DNA of 64,000 nt from Beta vulgaris subsp. vulgaris (GCF_026745355.1 NC_079209.1:7790984-7854983); one strand, 5' to 3'; shown: positions 1 through 12,122, numbered from the stretch's first letter. Numbers and translations: made by a program. The notes: generated by a model from the letters alone, not told the origin.

Positions 1-1476
1 GATTGTAAAATCATCGTAGAATGTTATAAACTATGAAATTGGTTTAACTTATGAATTTAAGCATGTTTAAGTATGTTTAAAGGGAGTTTTAATAATTTAT
101 AAGGTGCTGAAATTTCAGAAAGATTGTTATTAATGGAGTTTTATGGATTTTAATGACTGGTATAATAGTAATATGTTAGGGAATATAAGTAATTGAAGTT
201 TTAATGATGAAAACAACTTTTAAATATTTTTAAAGGGAATTTAAAGTATTTTAAAGATGCTGGAATTTATTTGGAGTATTGATTATTATAAATTCTATTG
301 GTTGTTTTAGGCGGAGATTTCTCTGTAGGCGACTTCTAAAGTTGTTAAAAATGGCCTATCAATTTGTCTACACAAGGTACGTACATACTTATATATTGTT
401 TGATGTAGTATCATTATTTTAGGAAGAAAATTTTGTAGTATCATGTATAGGAACTTTGTGAGTTCATATATGATTGCTATGATGTTGAATTTTACATGTT
501 TTACGCCTGTGTGCGAACATGTTAAGTATGAGAATTAATTATGAGATTAATATCATGTTTGTATGGAATATTGATGCAAGCATGTTGGTTGGGAACTTTA
601 ATTATTAATTCACATGGGGGATTAATATATTTATTAAGTGGATCATGATTGAATCATGTGTTCCCTTATATTATTATTATTTTCACTACTCTATGAGGAT
701 TGTGGGCCTTATTTGGTAAGTTGATAATTTTTACCTTTGGAAGGTAAGTTGGTTGTTGGCTAGGTTCAACAAATAAGAAGGATTGAAATAAAGAAGGAAT
801 TGATCTTGGGTTGTAAGTTGTATGATCACTTATTTAATCCTAAGATAAAAAGTAATAAAGTTGTGAATGTTTGATTATATATTATCTGTATTGCTTGTGT
901 GTCATAACAAGTAATAATTGGTAAATCATGTAAAGTGAAACTTGGATAGTAATAAACTTTAGACCGGTGCACGTCTGAAGTTGGACAATCAGAAGTTGGG
1001 GTACATCGTGGTCGTGACATGGCTTTTTCTGGGAATTGGATTGATCACCGTTCCTATTTTTATTAAAAAGTTCCTCGATATCGTAGGTCATTATGGAATA
1101 CAGAGTGGTGCCTGTATTTCGTCTTCCAAAGGGAAGACTGGTTTTTAGATGAGACAACTCGGTCCAATGACTATTCCATTAAAGTAATAAAAAGATTGTT
1201 AAAGTTTAGTTCAGTAAAAATTATCTACAAATTGTTAGATTGTTATGTTGTTATTTATCCCTGCTTATATTTGTTATTATCACGTTAGGAATTTTTATTT
1301 ATTATTATGTAGTACTTAGCTTTGTTGACTACATGTTTTGTTTGTATGTGTTGATCATGGCTTTGCCTTATTGATAATATGATGACTCATTCTTGTTGAG
1401 CAGATTCTTTAGTGCATTGACATCTACAGGTGTGCAGATGTTGCATCATGGGGTTCTGGAAACGGAAAACTTGTGT
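1..1476. other. unassigned AT-rich DNA
   Basis: No gene can be supported here. Reading frames are short and have no recognisable domain. The stretch around 940-1020 has slightly higher GC and could be the edge of an old retrotransposon, but no LTR, primer-binding site or coding motif was found. Confidence 0.5.
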
Positions 1477-2346
1477 AGCAAATTGCGTTTGTTTAATAAT
1501 AATTTGATAGATTTAAAACCCATACCTAAAACCCATAAGGTATGGGGTTAAGAACCCCAAGGGGCCAGGGGAGGTGAGTTTGGCTCATACCAATACCTTT
1601 AGGCATTAAATAGAAGAAAAAATTTCATTCCCAAATAAAACCAAACACATGGTATTAGGTATCAAGTTCCAAACCTATACTACCATGATTTCATTCCTGA
1701 TTCCAAACCCATACCACTATATGAACCAAACGCCCCCTTAGAGAAATTAAGCTAAGGAAGTAAGGTACATAAGAACTCTTGATCCTATAGAAGTTATTTG
1801 GTTTTTCTTTTGTAAATTATGCTATTTATGAATTGTGTGAATAAATAATAAGATCCTTGTGGATGAATGAGTTATATGTAATGTTGTAGTAACTGAAATA
1901 CAAGGAGATATGGTTGCATGCATGTTTAATCAATATAGACATAGTTAAATGATGAGGTGAGTTAGAAATTTTGTTATGATCTTTACATATAAAATGGGTG
2001 ATGGTTGTGTGGATGTAACACCCCAATAGGTCTCTTTTTTCCAAAATACCTTTTGAATATAAAATTTAGAGAATCATCAAAAGCGTTATCGCCCGTGTGA
2101 TAACGTATCGGTTTATTCAGAATTTTGCAGCGGAAAACATATAGTTGAACTTTAGAATTGAAATATAATAAATAACGAGATAATTTTAAAACCAAACAAC
2201 ATTATTAACTTTAACTTCAAACCAAACTTAAATATAAATGTTACCTATTATAAAACAATAAATAGATCAATTAACACTAGGTATGGGTTTTGCTCATTCT
2301 AAACCCATACCTCGTACAAAAATCATATGAACCAAACACTCCCTAA
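1477..2346. mobile_element. PIF/Harbinger-like MITE ends, two degraded copies
   Basis: Two sites read on the minus strand as GGGGGCGTTTGGTTCATAT (ending near 1740, next to TTA) and GGGAGTGTTTGGTTCATATG (ending near 2346, next to TTA). Both are followed by a GGTATGGGTTT stretch. This GTGTTTGGTTCA terminus next to a TTA/TAA target site is typical of Tourist-type MITEs. Left ends are degraded or missing, so the boundaries are approximate. Between them, a TGTAACACCCC motif near 2013 looks like an LTR terminus, but no partner was found. Confidence 0.3.
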
Positions 2347-3165
2347 GTTTCTTCAACAATTTTGTCCTTAGCTATCTATCTCGTCCCCTTACAATATATA
2401 AACAACCATCATCAATAATAAGAAGTAATTTCCTCAAAACAAAGCTTGACAAACAACCTAAAAATATGTTTTTTATTTTCCATCTTACCGTAGTGTATCT
2501 TTCCTCCTTAACTTCTCCAAGCTCCCCTTCGTTTTTTTCCCGAAATTCTTGGCCACCCAATATGCACCTACAAGTTTGGAGTATCCTAGTTAGTTTGCAT
2601 GCAAAAGAAATGAAGTTGAAGCTGAAGAGAAATGGAGAAGAGGCCAATAGGTGTTGGTCGCTACCCCCTGGCGTGAATATGGCGAGAGAGAAGAGTGTAT
2701 CTGGGTGAGGTGGTTTTATGTGAGTTTGAGTGTGAAATTTGGTGTGGGGTTCCTCTTATAAGTCTACTAGGCTGGTATAATGATAGTTTGAACGTATCTC
2801 CCTTAGAATGATCTGGATGGCCCCCTCTTCTTGGGTTACTCCCATCAGAATTTCTGAGCAACTTGTTCTTATTCATCTTTCCCTTTTTTTCTTTCTTTGG
2901 CACTTAATTTTGCTTGTTTTTTTTTTCCCATTATAACCCACCTAACTTGGGTACTTATCTCCCTTTAGTAATATAATAATAATACTTCTCACAAATAAAT
3001 TGAGAAAAGAGTAGGAATGTTTGCAACATATTTAAGAAGTTTCTCAACTTAACCCTCCCTTATTACCATTACTATTCTCACTAATCTACTTATTATTATA
3101 TTTGTGTTATTATTATAATCATTGTTATTACTATTTTATTTTTTTACTAGCTATTACAAATTAAC
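2347..3165. other. unassigned intergenic DNA
   Basis: Pyrimidine-rich and AT-rich sequence without a recognisable gene. An 80-residue frame at 2466-2708 has no domain and no support. 3000-3165 is simple AT/TTA-rich sequence. Confidence 0.45.
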
Positions 3166-3229
3166 TGATCCGGTTAGGAGGAAAACAGGATCAAATTTAT
3201 TAAATGATTCGGTTCCTCTAACCGGATCA
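3166..3229. repeat. inverted repeat (hairpin)
   Basis: TGATCCGGTTAGGAGGAA (3166-3183) is mirrored by TTCCTCTAACCGGATCA (3213-3229), an 18-bp stem with one missing base and a loop of about 29 bases. It lies about 55 bp left of the LTR retrotransposon insertion. It may be a foldback fragment; no target duplication was identified. Confidence 0.6.
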
Positions 3230-3283
3230 TATACGTCCCAACATGGCAGGCCTAAACGAGCCGGTGATACAGAGTAAGAATCC

Positions 3284-4686
3284 TGATAACACGTTTATAT
3301 ACTCATTTTTATGTGATATATTTGTGTGTTTCCATCATATTTTTCCCATATATTTAATCTCTTAGAGCTATTATTCTTTACTTTTCGCTATTGCTCTCCT
3401 CGGGTGTATTTGTTTTGTTTTTGTAGGATTATGGCGTTTATTGGAGTTGATTGGGATTTGCACGAAAGCTTGGATGATTGCGGAGCATTAAGATGGATTG
3501 ATAGCTTTATTCGGCGATGATTTTGAAGATATATTGCGATATGGTGTTGGTAACCATTAATTACCATGCCTAAGGAGCTACAAAATGGAATTTTGATAGC
3601 AAGAGAACAAAAAAACAGCATAAACCGCCACCCTTTGGCGGTCCTTTCAAGCTTACCGCAAGGCCATGGCGGTCTCCAATTTCAATATTACGTAATCTTA
3701 GTTTTAGAGTGTTTTAGGGGTCCAAATCCTAGTCAAACTCCTTGTATTTGGATAGATATAAATAGGTTTTGGATAGAATTTGAAAAGGAGATTTTTGGAG
3801 CGAGAAAATCACGTTACTTCTTCCTCTTGGACGCTTCACGTTATTTTTGCACGCCATTCTCCTTATTTTCCTCAAGTTCTTGTTTTCGACATTCAAGTTT
3901 GCAATTTCATCAATTAAATCAAGTATTATTTTCTCTTCTCTATTCTATTATTATTATTGTTAATCATGCTTTCTTTTAATCTTTATTTTGTTTGTTCAAT
4001 CATCATGTGTGAGTAGTTTTCTATTCTAGGGTTAGGTTGAACCCTAACATGAATTGATGCTTGTTTAATTCCCAATTCCCAAACTTTGATTAATTTATGA
4101 TTCATTTATTTTAGGGTTGGTTTTAATTATCAATTTATGACTAGAAATAGTATATTTGAATGTGATTATTTTTGCAACGAAAGTTGAATCTTAATCGAAT
4201 CAAGAACCCTAATTTAAGATAAAGGAAATCATCACGAAAGTAGTTGATGGAATTTATTAGGATGTTAGGATGCTATGTCTAAAGTCCTTAATTTGCATGA
4301 CTCCATGAAAATAGGCATGATTGCATTGTTAGGGAAGCTATTGATTGATCGAAAGAAATCCTTAGTATTATTAGGGCGCGTCTATCCTATGAGTTATTTA
4401 TTAGTTAATTAAGGGAAAAGGGATTGTTTGGTGGCATTAATTCGTGTTAGTGGGGATACTTAAACCTAGATGTCTTTAGTCTTTGATTCACTCTTGATAA
4501 TTCATTTGCTTTAGTTATTTAGATTAGTTCATCATCACTTTTATTGATTACTTGCTTAGTATTAATTAGAGTCAATTTAACTACTTTGAATCAGTTAGTC
4601 TCTTGGGATTCGATCCTTACTTGCCCACTACATTAGTTAGGAGGAATAGTTAGGTTATTTTTGTTAGGTACGCGATAAGCCTTTCA
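3284..4686 (+). repeat. 5' LTR
   Basis: 1403 bp, TG...CA ends, aligned over its whole length with 10572-11964. It holds a GC-rich hairpin (ACCGCCA...TTGGCGGT near 3627-3646) and a TATA box at 3757-3764. Differences from the 3' copy are mostly one- or two-base indels in homopolymers, for example GAAAAGG versus GAAAGG. Confidence 0.93.
3757..3764 (+). promoter_or_regulatory. LTR TATA box
   Basis: TATAAATA in the context GATAGATATAAATAGG, also present in the 3' LTR at 11045-11052. It lies in the middle of the LTR, where U3 would meet R. Assignment is by motif and position only. Confidence 0.5.
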
Positions 4687-4691
4687 AATTT

Positions 4692-4709
4692 TGGCGCCGT
4701 TGCCGGGGA
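4692..4709 (+). other. primer-binding site (tRNA-Asp type)
   Basis: TGGCGCCGTTGCCGGGGA begins five bases after the 5' LTR. It is complementary to the 3' end of plant tRNA-Asp apart from the penultimate base, and it is the usual primer site of Athila-type elements. Confidence 0.88.
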
Positions 4710-4834
4710 CTAACGGTATTTAAATTAGTTATTTTTGATTTTATTTTTGCTAAGTTTTTTTTTCTTTTAGTTTGCTGCTTCGGCTATCATTTCTTGTTTA
4801 TTTGATCTTTTGTTTTTAGTTCTTTCTTTGTTGC

Positions 4835-6179
4835 ATGCAAACTCGACGTAGAGGTCCACAGAATTTGATTCCTCTAGATCTTGAAATCGAAGCCACTGCA
4901 CGCAAGCAAGGAAGTACAAAAAAACGAATTAAGAATAAGAAGAAAGCAATGGGTGAAGAAGCAACTAAAACTCTTTGGGAGTATGGTGTACCAGATACTA
5001 CAACTGGTGCATTATCGAGCATTGTTCGACCAGCCGTCAATGCTGCAAATTTTGAACTTAAGCCTCAATTCATCCAGTTCATCTCCAACGATTCATTTGC
5101 AGGGTTACCCAATGAATGCCCTGTGAGTCACATTGCTAGTTTCTTGGAGAAATGCGACACAGTGAAAATCAACAACGTGAGTGAGGATGCTATTCGACTA
5201 CGCCTTTTTCCTTTCTCTCTTCGAGATAGGGCAAAAGAGTGGTTGAGAGATGAAGGTGTCGGAACGTTTGATACATGGGGAAAACTTGCCAAAGCATTCT
5301 TGGTGAAGTTTTTGGGGCAAGAAAAGACTGCGAAGCTGAGGAACGAGTTAGCAACCTTTGAGCAACATGACGACGAATCATTGTATGAAGCATGGAGAAG
5401 GTTTCTACGTTTGCAAAGACAATGTCCTCATCACGGGATTCCTGAATGGATGTTGATACAGACTTTCTACAATGGTTTGACACATGAGTTTCGTATCTAC
5501 ATTGATGCTGCTTCAGGCGGTTCCCTTATGACTAAGAACCCAGCGAAGCAAAGGAGTTGATTGAGAAGATGGCGGCCAATGACAACTACCATCCAAATGG
5601 TCGCAATCGTGCTAAGAAGGGAGGTAAATATGATGTTGATGCACTAACCACTTTGACTAATACTGTGCAGGCACTATCTCACAAGTTTGATCGCTCCAAG
5701 CTGGTTCATCTATGATGGTCTCATGTCAGATGTGTGGAGTACAAGGACATGCTGCTACTGAATGTAAAATCAACAAAGATGGGATGACAATTGAGCAAGC
5801 CAATGCTCTTTATAATTCCAATCCAAAGCGGCCATATGATCCTTATTCTAACACATACAATGAGGGATGGAAGCACAATCCTGCATTCTCATACAAGAAC
5901 ACTCAAGCACAACTCAATCCACCTCCTCCACCTCGCAACAATTTTAATGCACCACCAGGTTTTCAAGCTAGAGCACCATTCAATCATCATGTCAATCAGG
6001 GTGTTAATCAGCAACCTCCTCCAATTCACCAGAAGAGCAACTTGGAGATTATGATGGAGAACCTTTTAGCCCAACAAACTAACTTTATGGCTCAACAAGG
6101 TAAGCAAAATGAGAAGACTGATAACGCAATTCAACAGATTCAAGCTCAGAATAAGCTCTTGGAAAGTCAAATAAGCTAA
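4835..6179 (+). pseudogene. gag polyprotein, frameshifted
   Basis: The first frame (4835-5560, 241 residues) has a basic N-terminus followed by the retrotransposon gag domain. Family-typical segments such as SEDAIRLRLFPFSLRDRAKEWL and LIQTFYNGL are readable. Near 5535-5540 the frame shifts: the reading continues in another frame to about 5712 and shifts again into the frame 5712-6179. That last frame holds the zinc knuckle (C-x2-C-x4-H-x4-C, CQMCGVQGHAATEC) and a proline- and glutamine-rich tail. Gag would form the virus-like particle and bind the element RNA. With two breaks this copy probably makes no full Gag. Confidence 0.85.
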
Positions 6180-6266
6180 CTTGCACATCAGGTGGGCCAA
6201 TAATCAAAAGCTCCTGGTCATTTTCTAGGTAATAGTGAACAACCACCTAAGGGTCATATCAATGCT

Positions 6267-7613
6267 GTGATTTTGAGGAACGGAAAAGAGCTACAAGATC
6301 ATCCTTTGGAGACGGTTCAAACTGAGAAAGTGGTAGGGAATGAGATTGTCGAAGAAGAGAAGAAGGCACCTACTCCTACCCCTATTCGGCCTTACACGCC
6401 ACCAGTTCCATTCCCACAAAGGTTGGCCCGTGCAAAATTAGAGAAGAAATATGGGAAGTTCCTTGATATACTGAAGAAGCTGCACATAAACATACCATTC
6501 TTGGAGGCTATCTCTGAGATGCCATCTTATGCAAAATTTCTGAAAGACATGCTCTCAAACAAGCGGAAGATCGATGAAAATGCAACTGTTTCACTTACAG
6601 CAGAATGTAGTGCTATTTTGCAGAATAAGCTTCCCAAGAAGCTAAGAGATCCGGGTAGCTACTCTATTCCTGTGAAGCTAGGAGATATCGAAATAAAGAA
6701 GGCACTTTGTGATCTTGGGGCAAGTGTTAGTCTAATGCCTTTGTCTATTTGCAAGAAGCTTCAATTGGGTGAACCAAAACCTACACGTATTTCCCTACAA
6801 TTAGCAGATAGAACTGTAAAGTATCCATTTGGTATCCTTGAAGATGTTCCCCTCCGTGTTGGGAAGTTTTTCATTCCATGTGACTTTGTAGTAATGGAAA
6901 TGGAGGAAGATGCGCAGGTCCCTATCATTCTTGGGAGACCTTTCCTAGCCACTGCTGGAGCCATCATTGACATGAAGAATGGAAAGATTACCTTTGAGGT
7001 GGGTATTGAGAAGATGGAGTACAATCTCACAAACTCCATGGAAGCTCCCTCTATGCGAGAGACTATCTATAGAGTGGATGCTCTAGATGAGACGATAAAG
7101 GTAAAAGCTGCTAGTCTACAACTTAATGATTCACTGCAAACTGTCCTCATGGGAAATGCTGATGAAGAGGATTGGGAAACTAGGGAGTACAAAAGGCTCT
7201 TAGAGGAACCACATTCATCACCTAGTGTTGAGCCTATCAAGGAGGTGACACATGAAGAATCTAAGGGGCGGGCTATGCTTCCTGAGGTAGAGTTAAAAGC
7301 TTATGAAAAGTCAAGGTTGTACAAAGAACGAAGGAAAAGGTGGCCTAACAAGCATATTGTGTGGCGAGGAATTCATGAAGGAGAGTTAGTTTTACTATTC
7401 AACTTTCGATTGAAGCTATTTCCTGGTAAGTTTCGCTCAAGGAGGTCTGGTCCATTCAAAATCCTTCAGGTTTTTTCGTATGGCTCGGTTGAGATTTGGA
7501 GTGAAGCAACTGGCTCTTTCAAGATAAATGGACAACGTCTTAAGCACTACCAAGAAGGTGAACCTATTGAAGGGAAGGCGGTTTACACCCTTTCTGACCC
7601 CTATTCAGAGTGA
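6267..7613 (+). CDS. protease joined to integrase C-terminal tail (448 aa, RT/RNase H/integrase core deleted)
   Basis: An intact 448-codon frame. Residues about 40-270 are the Athila-type gag-to-protease linker and retroviral-type aspartic protease: the active-site motif is CDLGASVSLMPLSI near residues 152-165, and the later ILGRPFLATAGAIIDM flap/strand motif is present. From about residue 335 the sequence changes to the end of an integrase (KSRLYKERRKRW, then RRSGPFKILQVFSYGSVEI and a KINGQRLKHY ending). In a full element about 1000 or more residues of RT, RNase H and integrase core lie between these parts. The reading frame is kept across the junction, which suggests a stable non-autonomous lineage rather than random decay, though that is inference. 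The strict start is uncertain because gag-pol is normally one frame. Confidence 0.8.
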   Translation: MILRNGKELQDHPLETVQTEKVVGNEIVEEEKKAPTPTPIRPYTPPVPFPQRLARAKLEKKYGKFLDILKKLHINIPFLEAISEMPSYAKFLKDMLSNKRKIDENATVSLTAECSAILQNKLPKKLRDPGSYSIPVKLGDIEIKKALCDLGASVSLMPLSICKKLQLGEPKPTRISLQLADRTVKYPFGILEDVPLRVGKFFIPCDFVVMEMEEDAQVPIILGRPFLATAGAIIDMKNGKITFEVGIEKMEYNLTNSMEAPSMRETIYRVDALDETIKVKAASLQLNDSLQTVLMGNADEEDWETREYKRLLEEPHSSPSVEPIKEVTHEESKGRAMLPEVELKAYEKSRLYKERRKRWPNKHIVWRGIHEGELVLLFNFRLKLFPGKFRSRRSGPFKILQVFSYGSVEIWSEATGSFKINGQRLKHYQEGEPIEGKAVYTLSDPYSE

Positions 7614-10556
7614 CGTGAAAAGGTGGTCAAGCTAGATGACTTTTAACTAGCGCTTCTTGGGAGGCAACCCAAGCTTTCTCTTTCACTTTTTCCTATTACT
7701 TATTTTCCTTTTTTCTGTTTTTGTAGAGGTTCCTTAGTCTATATTCTTAGTTAGTTTAATATTATAGTTGTCTTATATGATTAGTTAGTCTAAGTATTAG
7801 GTTTGAAGTTAGAAACTTAGCATCTTATTTTTCTTTTTAGAGTTTAATTCTCATAGTTTTTGGTGTGTTTTTGTACAGGTGAAAAAAAAAAAAGAAAAAA
7901 AAGAAGGGGAGAACGTCCCATGCAGGCAGTAGGAACTGCCAGACCATCGCAGTGTGCTCCCACAACCGCCAACCCATCGCGGTTCGGCCTGTAATGCAAT
8001 CAAACCCATCGAAAAAAAAAATCAAACTGCCAACACATTGCAGTTCATCTCCAACAAATGCCAACCCATCGCGGTTCGGCTTGTACTCAATGAAGCCCAA
8101 CGAAAAAAAAAGAAAGAACGCAGCCCCTCTGCAATTCGTCCCTACCAACGAACAACACAAATCGAAAACCAACCCACCAGTTCAACGGCGTTCGACCCTC
8201 ACACAGCACACAACAACCACAAAACCGCAACGAAAAAAAAATCAAAGAGCGAGAATCTTACTGCACCAAGACTCGACGGTGGGATTCGTCCTCCATTGTT
8301 CCTGCCTCTTGCTCCTCGAATCTGGTTCGGTTTTCATCACTGTTTGGTTGTAATAGCGGTAATTCTTGATTACATTCACTGCTTTTCAATCCTCTCTTAC
8401 ATTGGCTTCTTGAAATTTGAATAATTGCTGCGAGTTTGCCTTGGTTTTCATCAATATATTGACTCGCCACTTCGAGGAATTTCACGAACCACTTGCTGCG
8501 AGTGATTATGGGGACTTTCGAACCCTCAATTTGCATAATGTGGGGTTTTGTTTTATTGCTGGACTACTTGGCGAAAAACAATTTGGCGTGATTTCAGAAT
8601 ATTTCGAGAATATTTGTGACTGAATTGTTCGAGTGTATTGATCTTGATCGAAGATAGTGTGTGTGAGGACTGTTTTATTCAGTGATCTACGCCACACTGA
8701 GACTCGGTCCTGCCTTCGTTATGTTTTAATGCGCGCACTCTAAATGCTCGATAAAAGAACGTGCCTAAAAACTCTACTTCTAAGGCCAAATCCGTTCTTA
8801 TGAAAAGGGGTCCTACTTATAAGAGTCAACGAGCCGAAGGACATGATTAAGCTCTTGGACAATTTTCGCACTTGGATGCACTATGGAGGTTCCCCAATCC
8901 TCCACCTCTCCTTCCTTAGTGAGATCTTGTGAGTACCTCTCCCCTTTCTTTTTGTGCCTTACTATTGCACTGTGGACATTGCAACATTTAAGTGTGGGGG
9001 AGGGATTCATTGTATATAGTCGTTTTGCTTCTTTTTGGTAGTTTTTTTTAGGTTAGTTTGATATTTCCAAGTTGAATGGCAATTCAAGTGCGAATTTTGA
9101 AACACATTGCTTTGAATGTTTTGTTATGAATCACTTGCACTGAATTGATGATCTATTGCATGAAAGATAGCATAAATCCCTCTGTGATTGGTTTGTGGCT
9201 AGAATGGTCTCCTTTGATATTGACTCGACCGACAATAATAGCTTGAGTACCTTGGTGAGGAATTTAAGCCATATTCGACTGTTGCACATTATTCAGTCGT
9301 GTTCTTTTCATGTGTGTTAGTTATCCTTCATGTAACTTGAATCTTGGATTTGCTCTGTGACTATTTGAGACTTTGCGATGCAATATGGAAGAATGATTGA
9401 TGTTCTATCTAGATGATTAGAGCTTCAACATCTTAGGGCCACAATAAATTTTTTTCCTTTTTACATTTACCCCTAGGATGAACCAATTTGAGCCTCATAA
9501 TTGCCTTTTTGATAGCCTTACATCATATGCCTTAGAGCCTTTTTTTTTAGGTTTTGTCTTGAAGGTGGATCAATTGGTATGCCCTATGAGTAATTCGAAA
9601 CTTGAAAAGAAAAGAAAAAAAAGAGACATCGATTCTTGAAAACAAAAGGAATTTGAAGAAAAAAAGAAAGGAGATGAATTTGAGAAAAAGAAACAAAATG
9701 GGGAAGAATGAAGAGAATATATCTATATATATATAATCCCCAAGTATGTGCATTATCTCCTCAATGTAAGTTTCAATGTTCATACAAGTTCCTTGGTTGT
9801 TGTTTGAAAGAAATTATCTGTGAGAGAAGAAAAGGGCAAGCATATATGGAGTTTGGTGGATATAAGGACGGATTGAACCCCGACATTTGGAATCTGTAGT
9901 GGGATTAAGTTTTCTTTTATTTTTGAGCACCACATTCCCAAATAACGTATCCAACCCCTTTAACCAAGCCTACCCTTTTTATAGAACTCATGACTTCCGT
10001 GTTGCATCCTAACAGTATAAGTGGAGAAAGTCAATTTGCAAATCTAAAGAAGACAGTTACGTGAAGTTGATGTGCTTTATTGCATTTAGGATGAGTGATT
10101 CTTATTCTAACCTCTTAAACACATGAGTGGCTTCTTTGTTTTGTTTTGCACAACTAGAGTGAGAAGCTGTTATTGTACAACTGAGTCAAGTTTGGGGGAG
10201 ATGTGTGGTAAGACTGGTTGATCACTGAGGGTGCTAAGTCTTGTTTGCATGGAAAATTGATTTGTGCTTGTTGGTTTGTAATGCATAAATGATTTCGAAA
10301 GAAAATGAATTTTGTTTCTCATGACTATCTTGTTTTGCTATTCGGTTTGGGAATTCATCATTTGGCTTTGTAGGTATGCCTTCTGAAAACCTTCACGAGA
10401 CCTTACTCGTCCACTAGGGTAGCCTAGGGGTTTAAAGGGCTTGTTGCACGTGCTAAGTGCAATCGTGATTCCTACGACAGTGAGTATAGGTTTTATTGCT
10501 TCCTTAGAATAGTTTTCTTTTTTTTTAGTTTCTTTCCTCGAGGACGAGCAAAGGTT
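7614..10556 (+). other. non-coding 3' region of the LTR element
   Basis: About 2.9 kb between the pol relic and the 3' LTR. Full-length Athila elements often have an env-like ORF here, but no such frame is intact and I recognise no membrane protein. The region has A-rich tracts (7880-8250), AAGTGTGGGGGAG at 8990-9002 and AAGTTTGGGGGAG at 10188-10200, both resembling the true polypurine tract, and a CCTCGAGGACGAGCAA motif just before the 3' LTR that is usual in this group. Confidence 0.6.
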
Positions 10557-10571
10557 AAGTGTGGGGGAATT
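10557..10571 (+). other. polypurine tract
   Basis: AAGTGTGGGGGAATT directly precedes the 3' LTR. It is the plus-strand priming site and the third match to this motif in the element's 3' region. Confidence 0.8.
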
Positions 10572-11964
10572 TGATAACACGTTTATATACTCATTTTTAT
10601 GTGATATATTTGTGTGTTTCCATCATATTTTTCCCATATATTTAATCTCTTAGAGCTATTATTCTTTACTTTTCGCTATTGCTCTCCTCGGGTGTATTTG
10701 TTTTGTTTTTGTAGGATTATGGCGTTTATTGGAGTTGATTGGGATTTGCACGAAAGCTTGGATGATTGCGGAGCATTCAGATGGATTGATAGCTTTATTC
10801 GGCGATGATTTTGAAGATATATTGCGATATGGTGTTGGTAACCATTAATTACCATGCCTAAGGAGCTACAAAATGGAATTTTGATAGCAAGAGAACAAAA
10901 AAACAGCATAAACCGCCACCCTTTGGCGGTCCTTTCAAGCTTACCGCAAGGCCATGGCGGTCTCCAATTTCAATATTACGTAATCTTAGTTTTAGAGTGT
11001 TTTAGGAGTCCAAATCCTAGTCAAACTCCTTGTATTTGGATAGATATAAATAGGTTTTGGATAGAATTTGAAAGGAGATTTTTGGAGGAGAAAATCACGT
11101 TATTTTCCTCTTGGACGCTTCACGTTATTTTTCACGCATTCCTTATTTTCCTCAAGTTCTTGTTTTCGACATTCAAGTTTGCAATTTCATCAATTAATTC
11201 AAGTATTATTTTCTCTTCTCTATTCTATTATTATTATTGTTAATCATGCTTTCTTTTAATCTTTATTTTGTTTTTCAATCATCATGTGTGAGTAGTTTTC
11301 TATTCTAGGGTTAGGTTGAACCCTAAATGAATTGATGCTTGTTTAATTCCCAATTCCCAAACTTTGATTAATTTATGATTCATTTATTTTAGGGTTGGTT
11401 TTAATTATCAATTTATGACTAGAAATAGTATATTTTGAATGTGATTATTTTTGCAACGAAAGTTGAATCTTAATCGAATCTAGAACCCTAATTTAAGATA
11501 AAGGAAATCATCACGAAAGTAGTTGATGGAATTTATTAGGATGTTAGGATGCTATGTCTAAAGTCCTTAATTTGCATGACTCCATGAAAATAGGCATGAT
11601 TGCATTGTTAGGGAAGCTATTGATTGATCGAAAGAAATCCTTAGTATATTAGGGGCGTCTATCCTATGAGTTATTTATTAGTTAATTAAGGGAAAAGGGA
11701 TTGTTTGTGGCATTAATTCGTGTTAGTGGGGATACTTAAACCTAGATGTCTTTAGTCTTTGATTCACTCTTGATAATTCATTTGCTTTTAGTTATTTAGA
11801 TTAGTTCATCATCACTTTTATTGATTACTTGCTTAGTATTAATTAGAGTCAATTTAACTACTTTGAATCAGTTAGTCTCTTGGGATTCGATCCTTACTTG
11901 CCCGACTACATTAGTTAGGAGGAATAGTTAGGTTATTTTTGTTAGGTACGCGATAAGCCTTTCA
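10572..11964 (+). repeat. 3' LTR
   Basis: 1393 bp, matches 3284-4686 throughout, begins right after the polypurine tract and ends at TTTCA before the AATCC target duplicate. A TATA box copy is at 11045-11052. Confidence 0.93.
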
Positions 11965-12122
11965 AATCCCAATAGCCCATATGTCTTCTCCTTTTCACCC
12001 CACCTCCTCTCATTCTCTCTACTCAACAAAACCCTAACTCCCTATAGAAAATAGAAAAGAAACAGAACCACCAAACTTTCATTTTTCCTCAAATCTTTCT
12101 CTCTCCTCAATGTTGAATTGTT

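Larger units (their letters stand above)
3284..11964 (+). mobile_element. Athila-like non-autonomous LTR retrotransposon, complete
   Basis: An 8.7-kb element bounded by two nearly identical LTRs (3284-4686 and 10572-11964, TGATAACACG...TTTCA) and flanked by a perfect 5-bp target duplication AATCC (3279-3283 and 11965-11969). The primer-binding site matches the 3' end of tRNA-Asp, and a purine tract abuts the 3' LTR. The order is gag, zinc knuckle, protease, then directly an integrase C-terminus. Reverse transcriptase, RNase H and the integrase catalytic core are absent, so it would need enzymes from a related full-length Athila-type element. About 2.9 kb of non-coding or env-like relic sequence precedes the 3' LTR. 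About two dozen LTR differences suggest a fairly recent insertion. Confidence 0.93.

Noticed and set aside
2013..2160. TGTAACACCCC as a possible LTR end
   Set aside because: No second LTR, no primer site and no target duplication were found.
3326..3979. Open frames within both LTRs of the Athila-like element
   Set aside because: Present identically in both LTRs, no domain, and explained by the LTR sequence.
8417..8623. Small frame in the 3' part of the LTR element as an env-like gene
   Set aside because: Too short, with no membrane or signal segment that can be supported.
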